64,000 bases of DNA from Rhodobacter sp. (GTDB taxonomy: Bacteria; Pseudomonadota; Alphaproteobacteria; Rhodobacterales; Rhodobacteraceae), in contig JAIYAE010000002.1 of the NCBI GenBank assembly GCA_027489175.1, positions 62,001 through 126,000 on the forward strand. The letters run 5' to 3'. The translations under genes were made by a program, and so were the position numbers. Each line of letters starts with the position of its first letter. Positions within the stretch are counted from its first letter, which is position 1. Below, one piece after another: positions 1 through 8,762 of this stretch. The notes beneath the pieces were generated by a model, which saw only the letters and a list, made by a program, of their open reading frames with translations, was not told the DNA's origin and ran no database searches.

Positions 1-708
1 ATAAAGGTGGACAGATACGGTTGCATCGGTGAAATGCCCCTCAACCCGGCCGTAGGGGTCAAAGAACACGTCGTTCAACTGGAACGGCACCGGGTAAAGC
101 ACATCCGGCGTCATCGCCTTGGCAATGTCCCCGGTCTGTTGCGCAAACCAGGTAAAGGCCTGCGGGCCAAAGGCCGTGCGTTCCGTCTTGTAGATCGCCG
201 CGGCGTGGGAAAGGTCACCCTTCTCGGTCACCCGGTCCATCATCTTGCGCTGCTTCTTGTTCCACCATGCGGGGTAGTCGGGCAGGTTGTCGTAGTAGTC
301 CAGCAGTTGATCCATCAGCGCGCATTCGGCCGGCAACCCTACCACCCCGCAATTCAGCGCGCCCCGCATCCCGTGACCGGCAAAGACATAGTCCCACTCA
401 TCCGGGAAAGGCGCATGGCAGAACGCGTCGCAGTCGATCCACAAGGCCCCGGTTTTCCGGATCATCTTGTAGCGGAACACGTTCGACAGGAACGAGGCTG
501 ACGTCGCCTCTACCAGCCCCATGTCCAGCTCCATGATCTCTTCTGCCGGGCGGATGACCACGCCGTCAGGGGCGTTCTGCACGTCATCGGTGCAGTAAAG
601 CGTCACCGGATGGCCATGCATCAGGTGCGATTTCAGGCAAAGCTGGTTCAGGTAATGCAGCCTGTCCCCGATCCAGAGCGAGGCGACAGGGCGACGGTCA
701 AGCTTCAT
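1..708 (-). CDS. DXD-type glycosyltransferase, partial (3' end outside window)
   Basis: The minus frame is open from an ATG at 708 to the left edge, so at least 236 residues are present and the C-terminus is missing. The start reads MKLDRRPVASLWIGDRLHYL, and about residue 80 there is a WIDCDAFC segment that looks like the DXD metal/nucleotide-sugar site of capsular-polysaccharide or alpha-1,4-type glycosyltransferases. A membrane segment is not visible. An in-frame ATG at 732 is an alternative start; both have weak ribosome binding sites. The acceptor is unknown. It diverges from the cobalamin locus and is probably unrelated to it. Confidence 0.7.
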   Translation of the reverse strand, partial: MKLDRRPVASLWIGDRLHYLNQLCLKSHLMHGHPVTLYCTDDVQNAPDGVVIRPAEEIMELDMGLVEATSASFLSNVFRYKMIRKTGALWIDCDAFCHAPFPDEWDYVFAGHGMRGALNCGVVGLPAECALMDQLLDYYDNLPDYPAWWNKKQRKMMDRVTEKGDLSHAAAIYKTERTAFGPQAFTWFAQQTGDIAKAMTPDVLYPVPFQLNDVFFDPYGRVEGHFTDATVSVHLY

Positions 709-894
709 TGCCGGGGTTCCAGATGGGGTCATGTTGCGGCCAAGTCCTAAAGGATCAGTCCGGTCGAAACAACCGCTTTGGCCGCGCCGCACCCCCCGCC
801 GCCAATCCCGTTCCCGGCAGCGCCCTCTGCCGCAGGCCAAGCCGGACCTGTCGTTTTCTGCCTTGCCCGCCGGCCCGTTCCGTCGCACACAAGG

Positions 895-1118
895 GCATAG
901 ATGGTTCCCGGCCAAACCACGCGCGGCCGGGTGAAAAGGGAATACGGTGAAGGTGTAGGCAACAGCCGCCAACTCCGTGACTGCCCCCGCAACTGTAAGC
1001 GGCGAGCGACCCCCACAGGCCACTGGTCCGACCGGACCGGGAAGGCAGGGGCAAGCCCAGACCCGCGAGTCAGGAGACCTGCCATCAGCGTCAGTAACCA
1101 CCGGGCGGGGTGCCCCGG
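895..1118 (+). promoter_or_regulatory. cobalamin riboswitch 1, upstream of the ABC importer
   Basis: The stretch carries the adenosylcobalamin aptamer signatures in order: GGTTC at 903, the GGGAATACGGTG purine-rich segment near 940, CCCCCGCAACTGT near 985, CCACTGG near 1020, GGGAAGGC, and the B12 box AGTCAGGAGACCTGCC ending at about 1083. A hairpin (1101-1118) follows, whose GGGGT loop can pair with ACCCC in the L5 region (1009-1013), the expected kissing interaction. Its 3' arm touches the GGAAGGAG ribosome binding site at 1117-1124, so control of translation initiation is likely (inference). Confidence 0.93.
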
Positions 1119-1130
1119 AAGGAGCGTTTG

Positions 1131-1220
1131 ATGACCGTCACACCAGGGCCCATGGCCTTTGTCCCGGCTGAGTCCCCGCAGCCCGACCATGTCCTGTCAC
1201 AGGGCCGGGCTTTGCCATGA
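1131..1220 (+). CDS. 29-residue leader ORF directly under riboswitch 1
   Basis: ATG at 1131 follows a good ribosome binding site (GGAAGGAG, 1117-1124) and the frame encodes MTVTPGPMAFVPAESPQPDH plus nine more residues. It stops at TGA 1218-1220, overlapping the ATG of the ATPase gene (1217) as ATGA. Third codon positions are mostly G/C, as in neighbouring genes. The riboswitch therefore appears to gate this ORF first, with the ATPase reached by translational coupling. No known family is recognised; it may be only a coupling device. Confidence 0.45.
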   Translation: MTVTPGPMAFVPAESPQPDHVLSQGRALP

Positions 1221-1987
1221 CCGCCACAGTCGAACTTTCCGGCGTCTTCTGGGGCCCCGCGCGCCAGCCGGACATTCTGCACGACCTCAGCTTCGCCGTC
1301 GCCAAGGGTGAGGTTTTGGCCATCTGCGGCGCGAACGGGGCGGGGAAATCCTCGCTCCTCCGCCTGCTTTACCGCCATCAGGCACCCCGCCGCGGCACCG
1401 TCCGGCTGATGGGCCGTGACATCTGGCAGATGAAAGCGCCCGAGACCGCCCGCATCGTCGCCGCCGTTCTGCAGGAACAACCGACCGACTTTGCCCTGAC
1501 CACGCGGCAGATCGTGGCCCTTGGCCGCCTGCCGCATCGCCGCGGCTTTGGCCCGGGGGCAACGGACGGCACGGCGGTTGACGCGGCTCTCTGCCGAATG
1601 GACCTTTCGGCCTTCGCCGACCGCGCTTTCGGCACGCTCTCGGGCGGTGAACGCCAACGCGTCATGGTGGCCCGGGCGCTGGCGCAGGACCCGCAGGTGA
1701 TCGTCCTCGACGAACCCACGAACCACCTCGACATCCGGCATCAGCTGGAACTCTTGGCACTTCTGCGCGGCCTTGGCCTGACCGTCATCACCACTCTGCA
1801 TGACCTGACCCTCGCCGCTGAATTCGCTGACCGGGTTCTGATCCTGCGCCAAGGCCGGATCATCGCCGATGCCCCCCCCGACCAAGCGCTGTGCGAGGCC
1901 ACCATCGCCCAAGCCTTCAACGTCACTGCCCGGGTGGACCGCACCGGCCCATCCCCCCGCTTCTCTTTTGAACTGCATGGACACTGA
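1217..1987 (+). CDS. btuD: ABC transporter ATP-binding protein, corrinoid/siderophore type
   Basis: This 256-residue cytoplasmic ATPase would power import of a corrinoid or iron chelate. It shows Walker A GANGAGKSS (about residue 38), the signature LSGGERQRV, Walker B VIVLDEPTNHLD and the H-loop TLHDLTLA, all typical of FecE/BtuD/HmuV ATPases. The start overlaps the 29-residue leader ORF, and the binding-protein gene follows after one base. The cobalamin riboswitch upstream and cobQ downstream make vitamin B12 or a precursor the likely cargo; the family alone cannot separate cobalamin from siderophores. Confidence 0.88.
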   Translation: MTATVELSGVFWGPARQPDILHDLSFAVAKGEVLAICGANGAGKSSLLRLLYRHQAPRRGTVRLMGRDIWQMKAPETARIVAAVLQEQPTDFALTTRQIVALGRLPHRRGFGPGATDGTAVDAALCRMDLSAFADRAFGTLSGGERQRVMVARALAQDPQVIVLDEPTNHLDIRHQLELLALLRGLGLTVITTLHDLTLAAEFADRVLILRQGRIIADAPPDQALCEATIAQAFNVTARVDRTGPSPRFSFELHGH

Positions 1988-1988
1988 C

Positions 1989-2918
1989 ATGAAATACGCC
2001 GTCGCGGCCCTTTGCCTTTCCGCCGCCCCCGCCCTTGCCTTCCCCGTCACCGTGCAAAGCTGCGGGCGTGAGGTGACCTTCACCGAAGCCCCGACCCGCG
2101 CCATCGCGAATGACGTCAACCTGATCGAGATGATGCTGGCCCTTGGCTTGGCGGACCGGATGGTCGGCTATACCGGCGTCTCGGGCTGGAAGACGCTGGA
2201 CGAAGGCCTGCGCGAAGGCATTGCTGAACTGCCGGAGCTTTCGGCCAAATACCCCACGCGCGAGGTGCTTTTGGGCGCCGAGCCTGACTTCTTCTTTGCC
2301 GGTTGGAACTACGGCATGACGGTCGGGGGTGAGGTCACGCCCGAAACGCTGGAACCCTTGGGCATTCAGACCTACGAGCTGACGGAAAGCTGCATCTTCG
2401 TCGGCCCCAAGGGCAAATCCTCGATGGACGACATGTATGTCGACCTTCTGAACCTCGGCCGCATCTTCGGGGTCGAGGCAAAGGCGGAACAGCTGGTCGC
2501 AGGCTACAAGGCCCGGCTGGCCGAGGTGACCGCCACGGTCAACCGCGAAACCCCGCTGCGCGTCTTCGTCTACGACTCTGGCGAAGAAACCCCCTTCACC
2601 GCTGGTGCCTATGCCATCCCCACGGCCTTGATCGAGGCTGCGGGCGGCGTCAACATCATGGACGACCTTGCAAAAAGCTGGGCCACCGTCGCATGGGAGC
2701 CGGTGGTAGAACGCAACCCCGAGGTCATCGTGATCGTCAATTACGGCGACGTGACCGCCGACCAGAAGATCGCCTTCCTCGAATCCAACCCGGCTTTTGC
2801 GAACATCGACGCGGTGAAGAACGACCGCTACGTCGTCCTGGAATATGTCGAGGCGACGCCCGGCCCCCGCAACATCAAGGCGGTGGAAAAGCTGGTCGCG
2901 GGCTTCGCGTCGAAGTAG
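1989..2918 (+). CDS. btuF: Periplasmic corrinoid-binding protein of ABC importer
   Basis: This 309-residue protein starts with a clear Sec signal peptide (MKYAVAALCLSAAPALA) and continues as a class III (BtuF/FecB-like, COG0614) binding protein. The mature start FPVTVQSCGREVTF is the usual first strand, and the long spacer helix and second lobe follow. The start at 1989 was chosen because it begins the signal peptide and leaves one base after the ATPase stop; an in-frame ATG lies at 1977. It should capture cobalamin or cobinamide and hand it to the permease encoded at 4428. Confidence 0.85.
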   Translation: MKYAVAALCLSAAPALAFPVTVQSCGREVTFTEAPTRAIANDVNLIEMMLALGLADRMVGYTGVSGWKTLDEGLREGIAELPELSAKYPTREVLLGAEPDFFFAGWNYGMTVGGEVTPETLEPLGIQTYELTESCIFVGPKGKSSMDDMYVDLLNLGRIFGVEAKAEQLVAGYKARLAEVTATVNRETPLRVFVYDSGEETPFTAGAYAIPTALIEAAGGVNIMDDLAKSWATVAWEPVVERNPEVIVIVNYGDVTADQKIAFLESNPAFANIDAVKNDRYVVLEYVEATPGPRNIKAVEKLVAGFASK

Positions 2919-2971
2919 GTCAATGCGTGCGGGCCTGCGTCCTTAGGCGCGGGCCCGTTCAGGGAAACTCT

Positions 2972-4324
2972 ATGATCCACCGCCGCCACGCTTTGTCGCT
3001 TCTCTCCGTCGCCCTGCTCGGCCCCCGTGTGGCTCGCGCGCAGGCCGGGCGCAGCGTTCTGGTCATTGGCGCGGGCGTCTCAGGTCTGGCCGCAGCGCGC
3101 AGCCTGCAGGATTCAGGTTGGCAGGTCACCATGGTCGAAGCGCGTGACCGGATCGGCGGCCGGGTCTGGACCTCGCGCCTTTGGCCTGAGCTGCCGATGG
3201 ACATGGGCGCAAGCTGGATTCACGGCACCGACGGCAACCCGATCACCACCCTTGCCGACAGCATCGGCGCTGCGCGGGTGGAAACGCGCTATGATCGCGG
3301 TATCACCTACAACGCGGATGGGGCCGTCCTCAACCTTGATCCCGAGATGGCAAGGGCCGACACGGTAGTGACCGCCGCCCGCACGGCCGCAGGTGCGCTG
3401 CCGCAGGATGTCTCACTTGCCGATGCCGTCATGAGTTCCGCCGACTGGCAAGACGGCACCGCGACCGACCGCCGCCTGATCCGCCATTACATCAACGCCA
3501 CCTATGAACAGGAGTATGGCTTTGACTGGTCCGAAGCCTCGGCCTGGCATTTCGATGATGGCGGGGCGTTCTCCGGCCCCGATGTCCTCTTTCCCGGTGG
3601 TTACGACCAGATTCCCACCGCCCTCGCGCAGGGCCTGACCATCCGCCTCGGCCAAGCGGTCACTGATCTTGCGCCCAACGGGGCAGGGGTCACCGCCACC
3701 CTTGCCGACGGCACCACCCTCACCGCCGACCACGCCGTGGTGACCCTCCCGCTCGGCGTCCTCAAATCCGGCAGCCTTCACTTTGCCGAACCTCTCGCCA
3801 CCACCCGCCAGCAGGCGATAAAGACGCTTGGCATGGGCCTCCTCAACAAATGCTGGCTGCGCTTTGAAAAGGTCACCTGGCCCGGTGATCTGGACTGGAT
3901 CGAATGGTTCGGTCCCCGCGACGGGTTCTGGTCGCAATGGGTCAGCCTTGCCCGCAGCACCGGCGCGCCCGTCCTCCTTGCCTTCCACGCCGGCGCCCAG
4001 GCCCGAGAGGTCGAGGCGCTGGACGACGCAGCCACCCTGGCCGAGGCGCATCTCGCCCTCAGATCCATGTTCGGCAGTGGCTTTCCCGCCCCCATCGCCG
4101 CGCAGGTGACCCGCTGGTCGCAGGACCCGATGGCCCGCGGCGCCTACTCCTTCCTGCCCACCGGCACCTCGTCTAACACCCGCCGCGCGCTGGCCGGGGC
4201 GGACTGGGACGGCCGCCTCGTCTTCGCCGGTGAGGCCGCGCATGCCGACCATCCCGCCACCGTCCACGGGGCGTTCCTGTCCGGCCAAAGCGCCGCCCGC
4301 ACCGTGATGGAGCATGCCGGATGA
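2972..4324 (+). CDS. Exported flavin monoamine oxidase family protein
   Basis: This 450-residue FAD enzyme starts MIHRRHALSLLSVALLGPRV, with a twin-arginine pair before a hydrophobic segment ending ARA-Q. That suggests a Tat signal and a folded FAD protein in the periplasm. The Rossmann motif VIGAGVSGLAAARSL and GGRVWTSR lie near residues 30-65, and the C-terminal FAD motif LVFAGEAAHADHPATVHGAF is typical of the MAO/polyamine oxidase fold. It sits between the binding-protein and permease genes of a riboswitch-controlled importer, an unusual place. Its substrate is unknown; an amine attached to a corrinoid is only a guess. Confidence 0.85.
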   Translation: MIHRRHALSLLSVALLGPRVARAQAGRSVLVIGAGVSGLAAARSLQDSGWQVTMVEARDRIGGRVWTSRLWPELPMDMGASWIHGTDGNPITTLADSIGAARVETRYDRGITYNADGAVLNLDPEMARADTVVTAARTAAGALPQDVSLADAVMSSADWQDGTATDRRLIRHYINATYEQEYGFDWSEASAWHFDDGGAFSGPDVLFPGGYDQIPTALAQGLTIRLGQAVTDLAPNGAGVTATLADGTTLTADHAVVTLPLGVLKSGSLHFAEPLATTRQQAIKTLGMGLLNKCWLRFEKVTWPGDLDWIEWFGPRDGFWSQWVSLARSTGAPVLLAFHAGAQAREVEALDDAATLAEAHLALRSMFGSGFPAPIAAQVTRWSQDPMARGAYSFLPTGTSSNTRRALAGADWDGRLVFAGEAAHADHPATVHGAFLSGQSAARTVMEHAG

Positions 4325-4431
4325 TCCCCGAACACCGCCTCCACGAAGACTGCCCAAAGGGCCGCGACAAGCGCGCCCCAAAGCCGCCCGTCGCGCATGA
4401 ACGTCCCGCCTCCCCCGGGGGCCAGGCATGA
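4321..4431 (+). other. 36-codon bridging ORF between amine oxidase and permease genes
   Basis: The frame begins with ATG 4321-4323 overlapping the amine oxidase stop (ATGA) and ends at TGA 4429-4431 overlapping the permease ATG (4428) as ATGA. It would encode MIPEHRLHEDCPKGRDKRAP and 16 more residues, hydrophilic and basic, with about three quarters G/C at third positions. No family is recognised. It may be a real small protein, or a frame kept open so that ribosomes pass from one gene to the next. Confidence 0.4.
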
Positions 4432-5480
4432 CCGAAACCCCGCTCACCACCCCACTGTCAACGACACTCCGCCTTACCCGCCGCGCGGGCGTGGCACTTG
4501 GCGGCGGCGCGGTTCTCCTCCTTGCCATCCTCGTCGCCGTCTCGATCGGAGCCGTCGCCGTGCCCCTTTCCACCGTCTGGGGCATCCTCGCCCACCAGAC
4601 CACCGGCCTTGTCACCCCAGACTGGACCCCGGCGCGCCAGGCCATCGTCTGGGACATCCGCTTCCCCCGCGCCCTCCTCGCCGCCCTTGTCGGCGCGGGC
4701 CTCGGGATCACCGGCGCCGCGCTGCAATCCGTGACAAGAAACCCCCTCGCCGACCCCCACCTCCTTGGCATTTCCTCGGGCGGAGCGTTCGGTGCCATTG
4801 CCGCCCTTCTCCACACCGGCCTTTTCCTTGGCCTTCTCACCGTCCCGCTCATGGCCTTCGGGGGCGCGCTCGCCGCCACGCTCATGGTCCTCGCCGCCGC
4901 CCGCCTGACCGGAGCGACCAGCGCCGACCGTCTCGTCCTGGCAGGCGTCGCCATCAGCTTCATCATCATGGCCGGGGCAAACATCCTGATCTTCCTTGGC
5001 GACCCGAAAGCCACCCACACCGTTGTCTTCTGGATGCTCGGCGGCCTCGGCCTCGCCCAGTGGGGCCACCTGATCTACCCCGCCGCCGTCCTTCTTCCCG
5101 CGGGCCTCTGGCTGTGGTCGCAGTCGCCCTCTCTGAACGCCATGTCCTTGGGGGATGAGACCGCTGCCTCCCTTGGCATCCCCGTCGCCCGCTTCCGCCT
5201 CTCGGTCTTCGTGGCAGGGGCCCTCATCACCGGCGTCATGGTCGCCTTTTCCGGCATCATCGGTTTTGTCGGCCTGATGATGCCCCACCTCGTCCGCCTG
5301 ATCGCAGGTGGCGACAATGCCCGCGTCCTGCCCCTTTCCGCCCTCCTTGGTGCGATCTTCCTTGTCCTTGCCGACACGCTCGCCCGTGTGGTGATGGCAC
5401 CCGAGGATATGCCCATCGGCGTCGTTACCGGCCTGATCGGCGGGGTGTTCTTCCTCTGGCTCATGGCGCGCAAGACATGA
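4428..5480 (+). CDS. btuC: ABC transporter permease, FecCD/BtuC family
   Basis: This 350-residue inner-membrane protein has about ten hydrophobic helices. The hallmark of the FecCD family is clear at about residues 88-115: [20 protein letters not shown] followed by [12 protein letters not shown]. The C-terminal coupling region [20 protein letters not shown], which contacts the ATPase, is also present. It completes the importer with the ATPase at 1217 and binding protein at 1989. Its stop overlaps the cobQ start (ATGA), linking uptake and late corrin synthesis in one transcript. Confidence 0.9.
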   Translation: MTETPLTTPLSTTLRLTRRAGVALGGGAVLLLAILVAVSIGAVAVPLSTVWGILAHQTTGLVTPDWTPARQAIVWDIRFPRALLAALVGAGLGITGAALQSVTRNPLADPHLLGISSGGAFGAIAALLHTGLFLGLLTVPLMAFGGALAATLMVLAAARLTGATSADRLVLAGVAISFIIMAGANILIFLGDPKATHTVVFWMLGGLGLAQWGHLIYPAAVLLPAGLWLWSQSPSLNAMSLGDETAASLGIPVARFRLSVFVAGALITGVMVAFSGIIGFVGLMMPHLVRLIAGGDNARVLPLSALLGAIFLVLADTLARVVMAPEDMPIGVVTGLIGGVFFLWLMARKT

Positions 5481-6922
5481 AGATCATGATCCAGGGCGCA
5501 GGCTCGAACGTCGGCAAGTCCATGCTTGTGGCCGGCCTTTGCCGCCACTTCGCCCGCCAGGGCCTGACCGTCCGCCCCTTCAAGCCGCAGAACATGTCGA
5601 ACAACGCCGCCGTGGCGCTGGGTGGAGAGATCGGCCGCGCCCAGGCCCTGCAGGCCCGCGCCTGCGGCGTGCAGCCCCACGTCGATATGAACCCCGTCCT
5701 CCTGAAACCGGAATCTGAGACCGGCGCGCAGGTCATCGTGCAGGGCAAGCGCCTGACCACGGTCAGGGCCCGCGACTACGCCGCCCTCAAACCCCAACTC
5801 ATGGCTCCGGTCCTTGACAGCTTCCACCGGCTTCAGCGCGAAGCTGACCTTGTGATCGTCGAAGGCGCGGGCAGCCCGGCCGAGGTGAACCTGCGCGCGG
5901 GTGACATCGCCAACATGGGCTTTGCCATCGCGTCGCAGACCCCCGTCATCCTGACCGGCGACATCGACCGCGGCGGCGTCATCGCCCAGCTGGTCGGCAC
6001 GCAGGCCGTCCTTGACCCCGCCGATGCCGCCATGATCCGCGGCTTTCTTATCAACAAGTTCCGTGGCGACCCCCGCCTTTTCGATGACGGCTACCGCCTG
6101 ATCGAAGCCCGCACCGGCTGGCCGGGCCTTGGCGTGATCCCGTGGTTCGCCGACGCCCACAAACTCCCCGCCGAAGACGCCGCTGACCTTGGCGGCACGC
6201 GGGGGGCGGGGGCCTTTCTCATCGCCGTTCCGCACCTGAACCGCATCGCCAACTTCGATGACCTCGACCCCCTCGCCCAGGAACCCGGCGTCACCCTCAG
6301 GATCGTCAAACCCGGCCAGCCCCTCCCGGTTGAGGCTGATCTCATCATCCTCCCTGGCTCCAAGGCCACCATCGCTGACCTCGCCCATTTCCGCGCCCAA
6401 GGCTGGGACATTGACCTTGCTGCCGCCCTGCGCCGGGGTGCCAAGGTCCTCGGCCTCTGCGGCGGCTATCAGATGCTGGGGACCACGATTGCCGATCCCG
6501 ACGGGATCGAGGGCAAACCCGGCTCCGTCCCTGGCCTTGGCCTGCTTGACTTCACCACCACGATGACCCCCGACAAACGGGTCACCGAAACCGAAGCACT
6601 GCACCCCGCGTCAGGCACGAAGGTCAGGGGCTACGAAATCCACCTCGGCGTGACGACTGGCGCCGACCGGGCGCAGCCGATGTTCACCGTGAACGGCCAG
6701 CCCGAAGGTGCTGTCCGCGCCGATGGCCGGGTGATGGGCAGCTACCTCCACGGCATGTTCACCGAAGACGCTTTCCGCCGCGCCTTCCTTGCCAGCCTTG
6801 GCGCCATGCCCGGCAATGTCAGCTACGATACGACGGTCGAAGAAACACTCGACGCCTTGGCAGATCATCTTGCCACCCATGTCGATTGCGCCCGACTTCT
6901 TGATCTGGCGCGCATGTCCTGA
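5477..6922 (+). CDS. cobQ: Cobyric acid synthase (glutamine-hydrolysing)
   Basis: This 481-residue enzyme amidates adenosylcobyrinic acid a,c-diamide at positions b, d, e and g, using glutamine and ATP. The N-terminal P-loop-like [20 protein letters not shown] and the [13 protein letters not shown] segment are diagnostic. A GATase1-like domain follows, with the nucleophile in LCGGYQMLG near residue 330 and a C-terminal histidine in GSYLHGMF. Length matches the family. The gene overlaps btuC by 4 nt and ends the first block; no strong terminator is visible in the 234 bases downstream. Confidence 0.96.
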   Translation: MKIMIQGAGSNVGKSMLVAGLCRHFARQGLTVRPFKPQNMSNNAAVALGGEIGRAQALQARACGVQPHVDMNPVLLKPESETGAQVIVQGKRLTTVRARDYAALKPQLMAPVLDSFHRLQREADLVIVEGAGSPAEVNLRAGDIANMGFAIASQTPVILTGDIDRGGVIAQLVGTQAVLDPADAAMIRGFLINKFRGDPRLFDDGYRLIEARTGWPGLGVIPWFADAHKLPAEDAADLGGTRGAGAFLIAVPHLNRIANFDDLDPLAQEPGVTLRIVKPGQPLPVEADLIILPGSKATIADLAHFRAQGWDIDLAAALRRGAKVLGLCGGYQMLGTTIADPDGIEGKPGSVPGLGLLDFTTTMTPDKRVTETEALHPASGTKVRGYEIHLGVTTGADRAQPMFTVNGQPEGAVRADGRVMGSYLHGMFTEDAFRRAFLASLGAMPGNVSYDTTVEETLDALADHLATHVDCARLLDLARMS

Positions 6923-7156
6923 TCCCACCGCCACCGGGCGGCCTTCAGCAAGACGATGCAGCGCAGGCAATGCCTTGCTGGCAATCGCGGGTTTACGCCT
7001 TCCACGGCGGACCCAAGACTATTTCTTCGCCCACATGCAACGCTTTGCACTTGAAACCGTTTTCCTTCGGGACGCCTCAAAATCGGGGTCAACCCTGTGC
7101 GCCGAACCGCCTCAAAGGCGTCTTTGCGCACTTAGCACCCAACAAAGTGAGAAATC

Positions 7157-7384
7157 ATGAAAAACCTGCTGCTTGCTGCTGCACTTGTCTTTGCTACTCC
7201 GATCTATGCGGGCGGGCCGGTCATCGTCGAAGAAGCCGAGATCGCCCCGACCGCTGTTCGCAAACCGAACACCGTTCTGCTCGTCGCTCTGGTCGGCCTT
7301 GCCGTGGCAGCCATCGTGCTTGGGTCAGGCTCGGAAAACTGTACGTCGGAAACCACGACGCCGACGCCTGAGGCGGTCTGCTAA
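7157..7384 (+). CDS. Small exported or membrane protein, 75 residues
   Basis: The frame starts MKNLLLAAALVFATPIYAGG, a Sec signal peptide, and has a second hydrophobic stretch NTVLLVALVGLAVAAIVLGS, then a short Thr/Pro/Cys tail. Two cysteines near the C-terminus could form a disulfide. A weak GTGAG ribosome binding site precedes the ATG. Small proteins with one signal and one transmembrane segment are common in Rhodobacteraceae, but the function is unknown. A GC-rich hairpin follows at 7401. The 234-base gap upstream of this gene shows no other convincing feature. Confidence 0.65.
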   Translation: MKNLLLAAALVFATPIYAGGPVIVEEAEIAPTAVRKPNTVLLVALVGLAVAAIVLGSGSENCTSETTTPTPEAVC

Positions 7385-7400
7385 GCGCGTAAACGACGCT

Positions 7401-7425
7401 GGCCGGTCCCTTTCCGGGGCCGGCC
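7401..7425 (+). terminator. Probable terminator hairpin after the 75-residue gene
   Basis: A 10-bp stem, GGCCGGTCCC paired with GGGGCCGGCC (one G-T wobble), with a TTTCC loop, lies 17 bases past the stop codon. No U-tract follows directly, so this is a weak intrinsic terminator call. Confidence 0.45.
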
Positions 7426-7557
7426 AACTGAACAGCACCTTGGCTGCCCTTGTCTTTTGATGCCACACCGCACCCAATCCAGTGCGCCTCAAACTCACTC
7501 AGTCACATCAGGGCCGATATCGACGCGACGGCATGGCATTATTGGCGGCCTTGCGGC

Positions 7558-7704
7558 TTAGAACAGCCCGTCGCCGCCCTGATCCTGTTCGATCACCTCA
7601 TCCGCGACGACCGCAGCCGCCCCGCCAACCACCAAAGGCGCGCAAGCACTGGTGGCGCAAAGTGCCAGCAAAAGGCCGATAGCCGTGATTTTCCGTAGTG
7701 TCAT
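7558..7704 (-). CDS. Small lipoprotein, 48 residues
   Basis: Reading the minus strand from ATG 7704 to TAA 7558 gives MTLRKITAIGLLLALCATSA, then CAPLVVGGAAAVVADEVIEQ and DQGGDGLF. The N-terminus is a lipoprotein signal with a Cys at position 21 (lipobox-like TSAC), and the Gly/Ala-rich hydrophobic block is typical of a short Rhodobacteraceae envelope lipoprotein. A strong ribosome binding site (GGAGTGAGCGG) precedes the start. It lies 90 bases downstream of cobO in the same direction; an AT-rich gap suggests it has its own promoter. Function unknown. Confidence 0.7.
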   Translation of the reverse strand: MTLRKITAIGLLLALCATSACAPLVVGGAAAVVADEVIEQDQGGDGLF

Positions 7705-7793
7705 CCGCTCACTCCATTCCTTGCCAAATTCTTAAAGTCTGATCGTAAAGCATTGATTCTATTCAGGACGATGCAGTGTCCCTGCCCGGGACA

Positions 7794-8441
7794 TCAGAAC
7801 TCCACCCCGATCTGCGCCTTGATGCCCGACCGGAAGGGATGCTTGACCAGCGTCATCTCGGTCACCAGATCCGCCGCCTCGATCAACCCCTCGGCAGCGT
7901 TGCGCCCGGTCAGCACGACATGGGTCAGCGGCGGCTTTTCGGTCCGCAGAAACTCCAGCACCTCGGCCAAGTCCAGATAGTCATAGCGCAAGGCGATGTT
8001 GATCTCGTCCAGCAGCACCATCCGGATGGACGGGTCGCGGATCAGCTCCTTCGCCTTCTCCCACCCCGCCTTGGCCGCCGCAATGTCGCGCGCCTTGTCC
8101 TGCGTTTCCCAGGTGAATCCCTCGCCCATCGCGTGGAACTGGCAGAGGTCGGCGAAATGCGTGGTCAGCAGCCGCCGCTCCCCTGTATCCCAGGCGCCCT
8201 TGATGAACTGGACCACCGCGCAAGGCATCCCATGCGCCACACAGCGCAGGATCATCCCGAACCCGCTGGAGGATTTCCCCTTCCCCGCCCCGGTGTGGAC
8301 GATGATCAGCCCCTTCTCGCCTTCCTTGGCCGCCATGATCTTGTCCCGCGCGGCCTTCTTCTTGGCCATCTTCGCGGCGTGGCGGGCAAGGTCGGACTCG
8401 GCCACCGCCTGGGGGTCAACTGTCGCTTCAGTGTCGGTCAT
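7794..8441 (-). CDS. cobO: Cob(I)yrinic acid a,c-diamide adenosyltransferase
   Basis: This 215-residue enzyme transfers the 5'-deoxyadenosyl group from ATP to Co(I) corrinoids. The family P-loop HTGAGKGKSSSGFGM lies near residue 48, followed by VQFIKGAWDTGE and the acidic VLLDEINIAL strand, all CobA/CobO hallmarks. The start at 8441 (MTDTEATVDPQ) matches the usual N-terminus; a longer in-frame start exists at 8480. It is transcribed away from the cobW block, and riboswitch 2 lies on the opposite strand just upstream of it. Confidence 0.95.
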   Translation of the reverse strand: MTDTEATVDPQAVAESDLARHAAKMAKKKAARDKIMAAKEGEKGLIIVHTGAGKGKSSSGFGMILRCVAHGMPCAVVQFIKGAWDTGERRLLTTHFADLCQFHAMGEGFTWETQDKARDIAAAKAGWEKAKELIRDPSIRMVLLDEINIALRYDYLDLAEVLEFLRTEKPPLTHVVLTGRNAAEGLIEAADLVTEMTLVKHPFRSGIKAQIGVEF

Positions 8442-8489
8442 GGTCGGTCGCGTCCTTGACAATGGTCGGCCTTCTGCCACAGGTGGACA

Positions 8490-8697
8490 GGCGCTGGTTC
8501 CTGTTTATGACAGGCGAAGAGGGAATGCGACAGGGGATGAAAACCCGATGCGCAGCCGCCCCCGCGACCGTGACCGGAGAGGTCCCATAGCCACTGGCGA
8601 ACAGCCGGGAAGGCGGGGGCCGTGGGGGACACTTCCCCGTATCCGCAAGCCGGGAGACCTGCCAGCGCAAAGGAAACCGGCGGACGGGGTGTTCCGC
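8490..8697 (+). promoter_or_regulatory. cobalamin riboswitch 2, upstream of the DUF1636-cobW-cobN block
   Basis: The aptamer signatures are GGTTCCTG at 8496, GAGGGAATGCG near 8520, CCCCCGCGACCGTG near 8560, CCACTGG near 8591, CCGGGAAGGCGG, and the B12 box GCCGGGAGACCTGCC ending near 8663. A downstream hairpin (8680-8697, stem GCGGA/TCCGC) carries a CGGGGTGT loop like the one in riboswitch 1. Its GGG could pair with CCC at 8584-8586. The element sits about 65 bases before the DUF1636 start. Confidence 0.92.
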
Positions 8698-8762
8698 GAC
8701 CGGGTGAAGGCGGGCGACCGTCCTCTCTGGCCCATGCCCCTTCCGCCTCAGGATAGGCTGCG

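Noticed and set aside
3413..5020. 535-codon minus-strand open frame opposite the amine oxidase and btuC
   Set aside because: It is the antisense of two clear plus-strand genes, has Arg/Gly/Ala-rich low-complexity sequence and no family motifs.
5075..6604. 509-codon minus-strand open frame opposite cobQ
   Set aside because: Composition is typical of antisense shadows in a GC-rich genome; cobQ on the other strand carries all known motifs.
7450..7698. 82-codon plus-strand frame
   Set aside because: It is opposite the small lipoprotein gene on the minus strand, lacks a ribosome binding site and has no hydrophobic or motif pattern.
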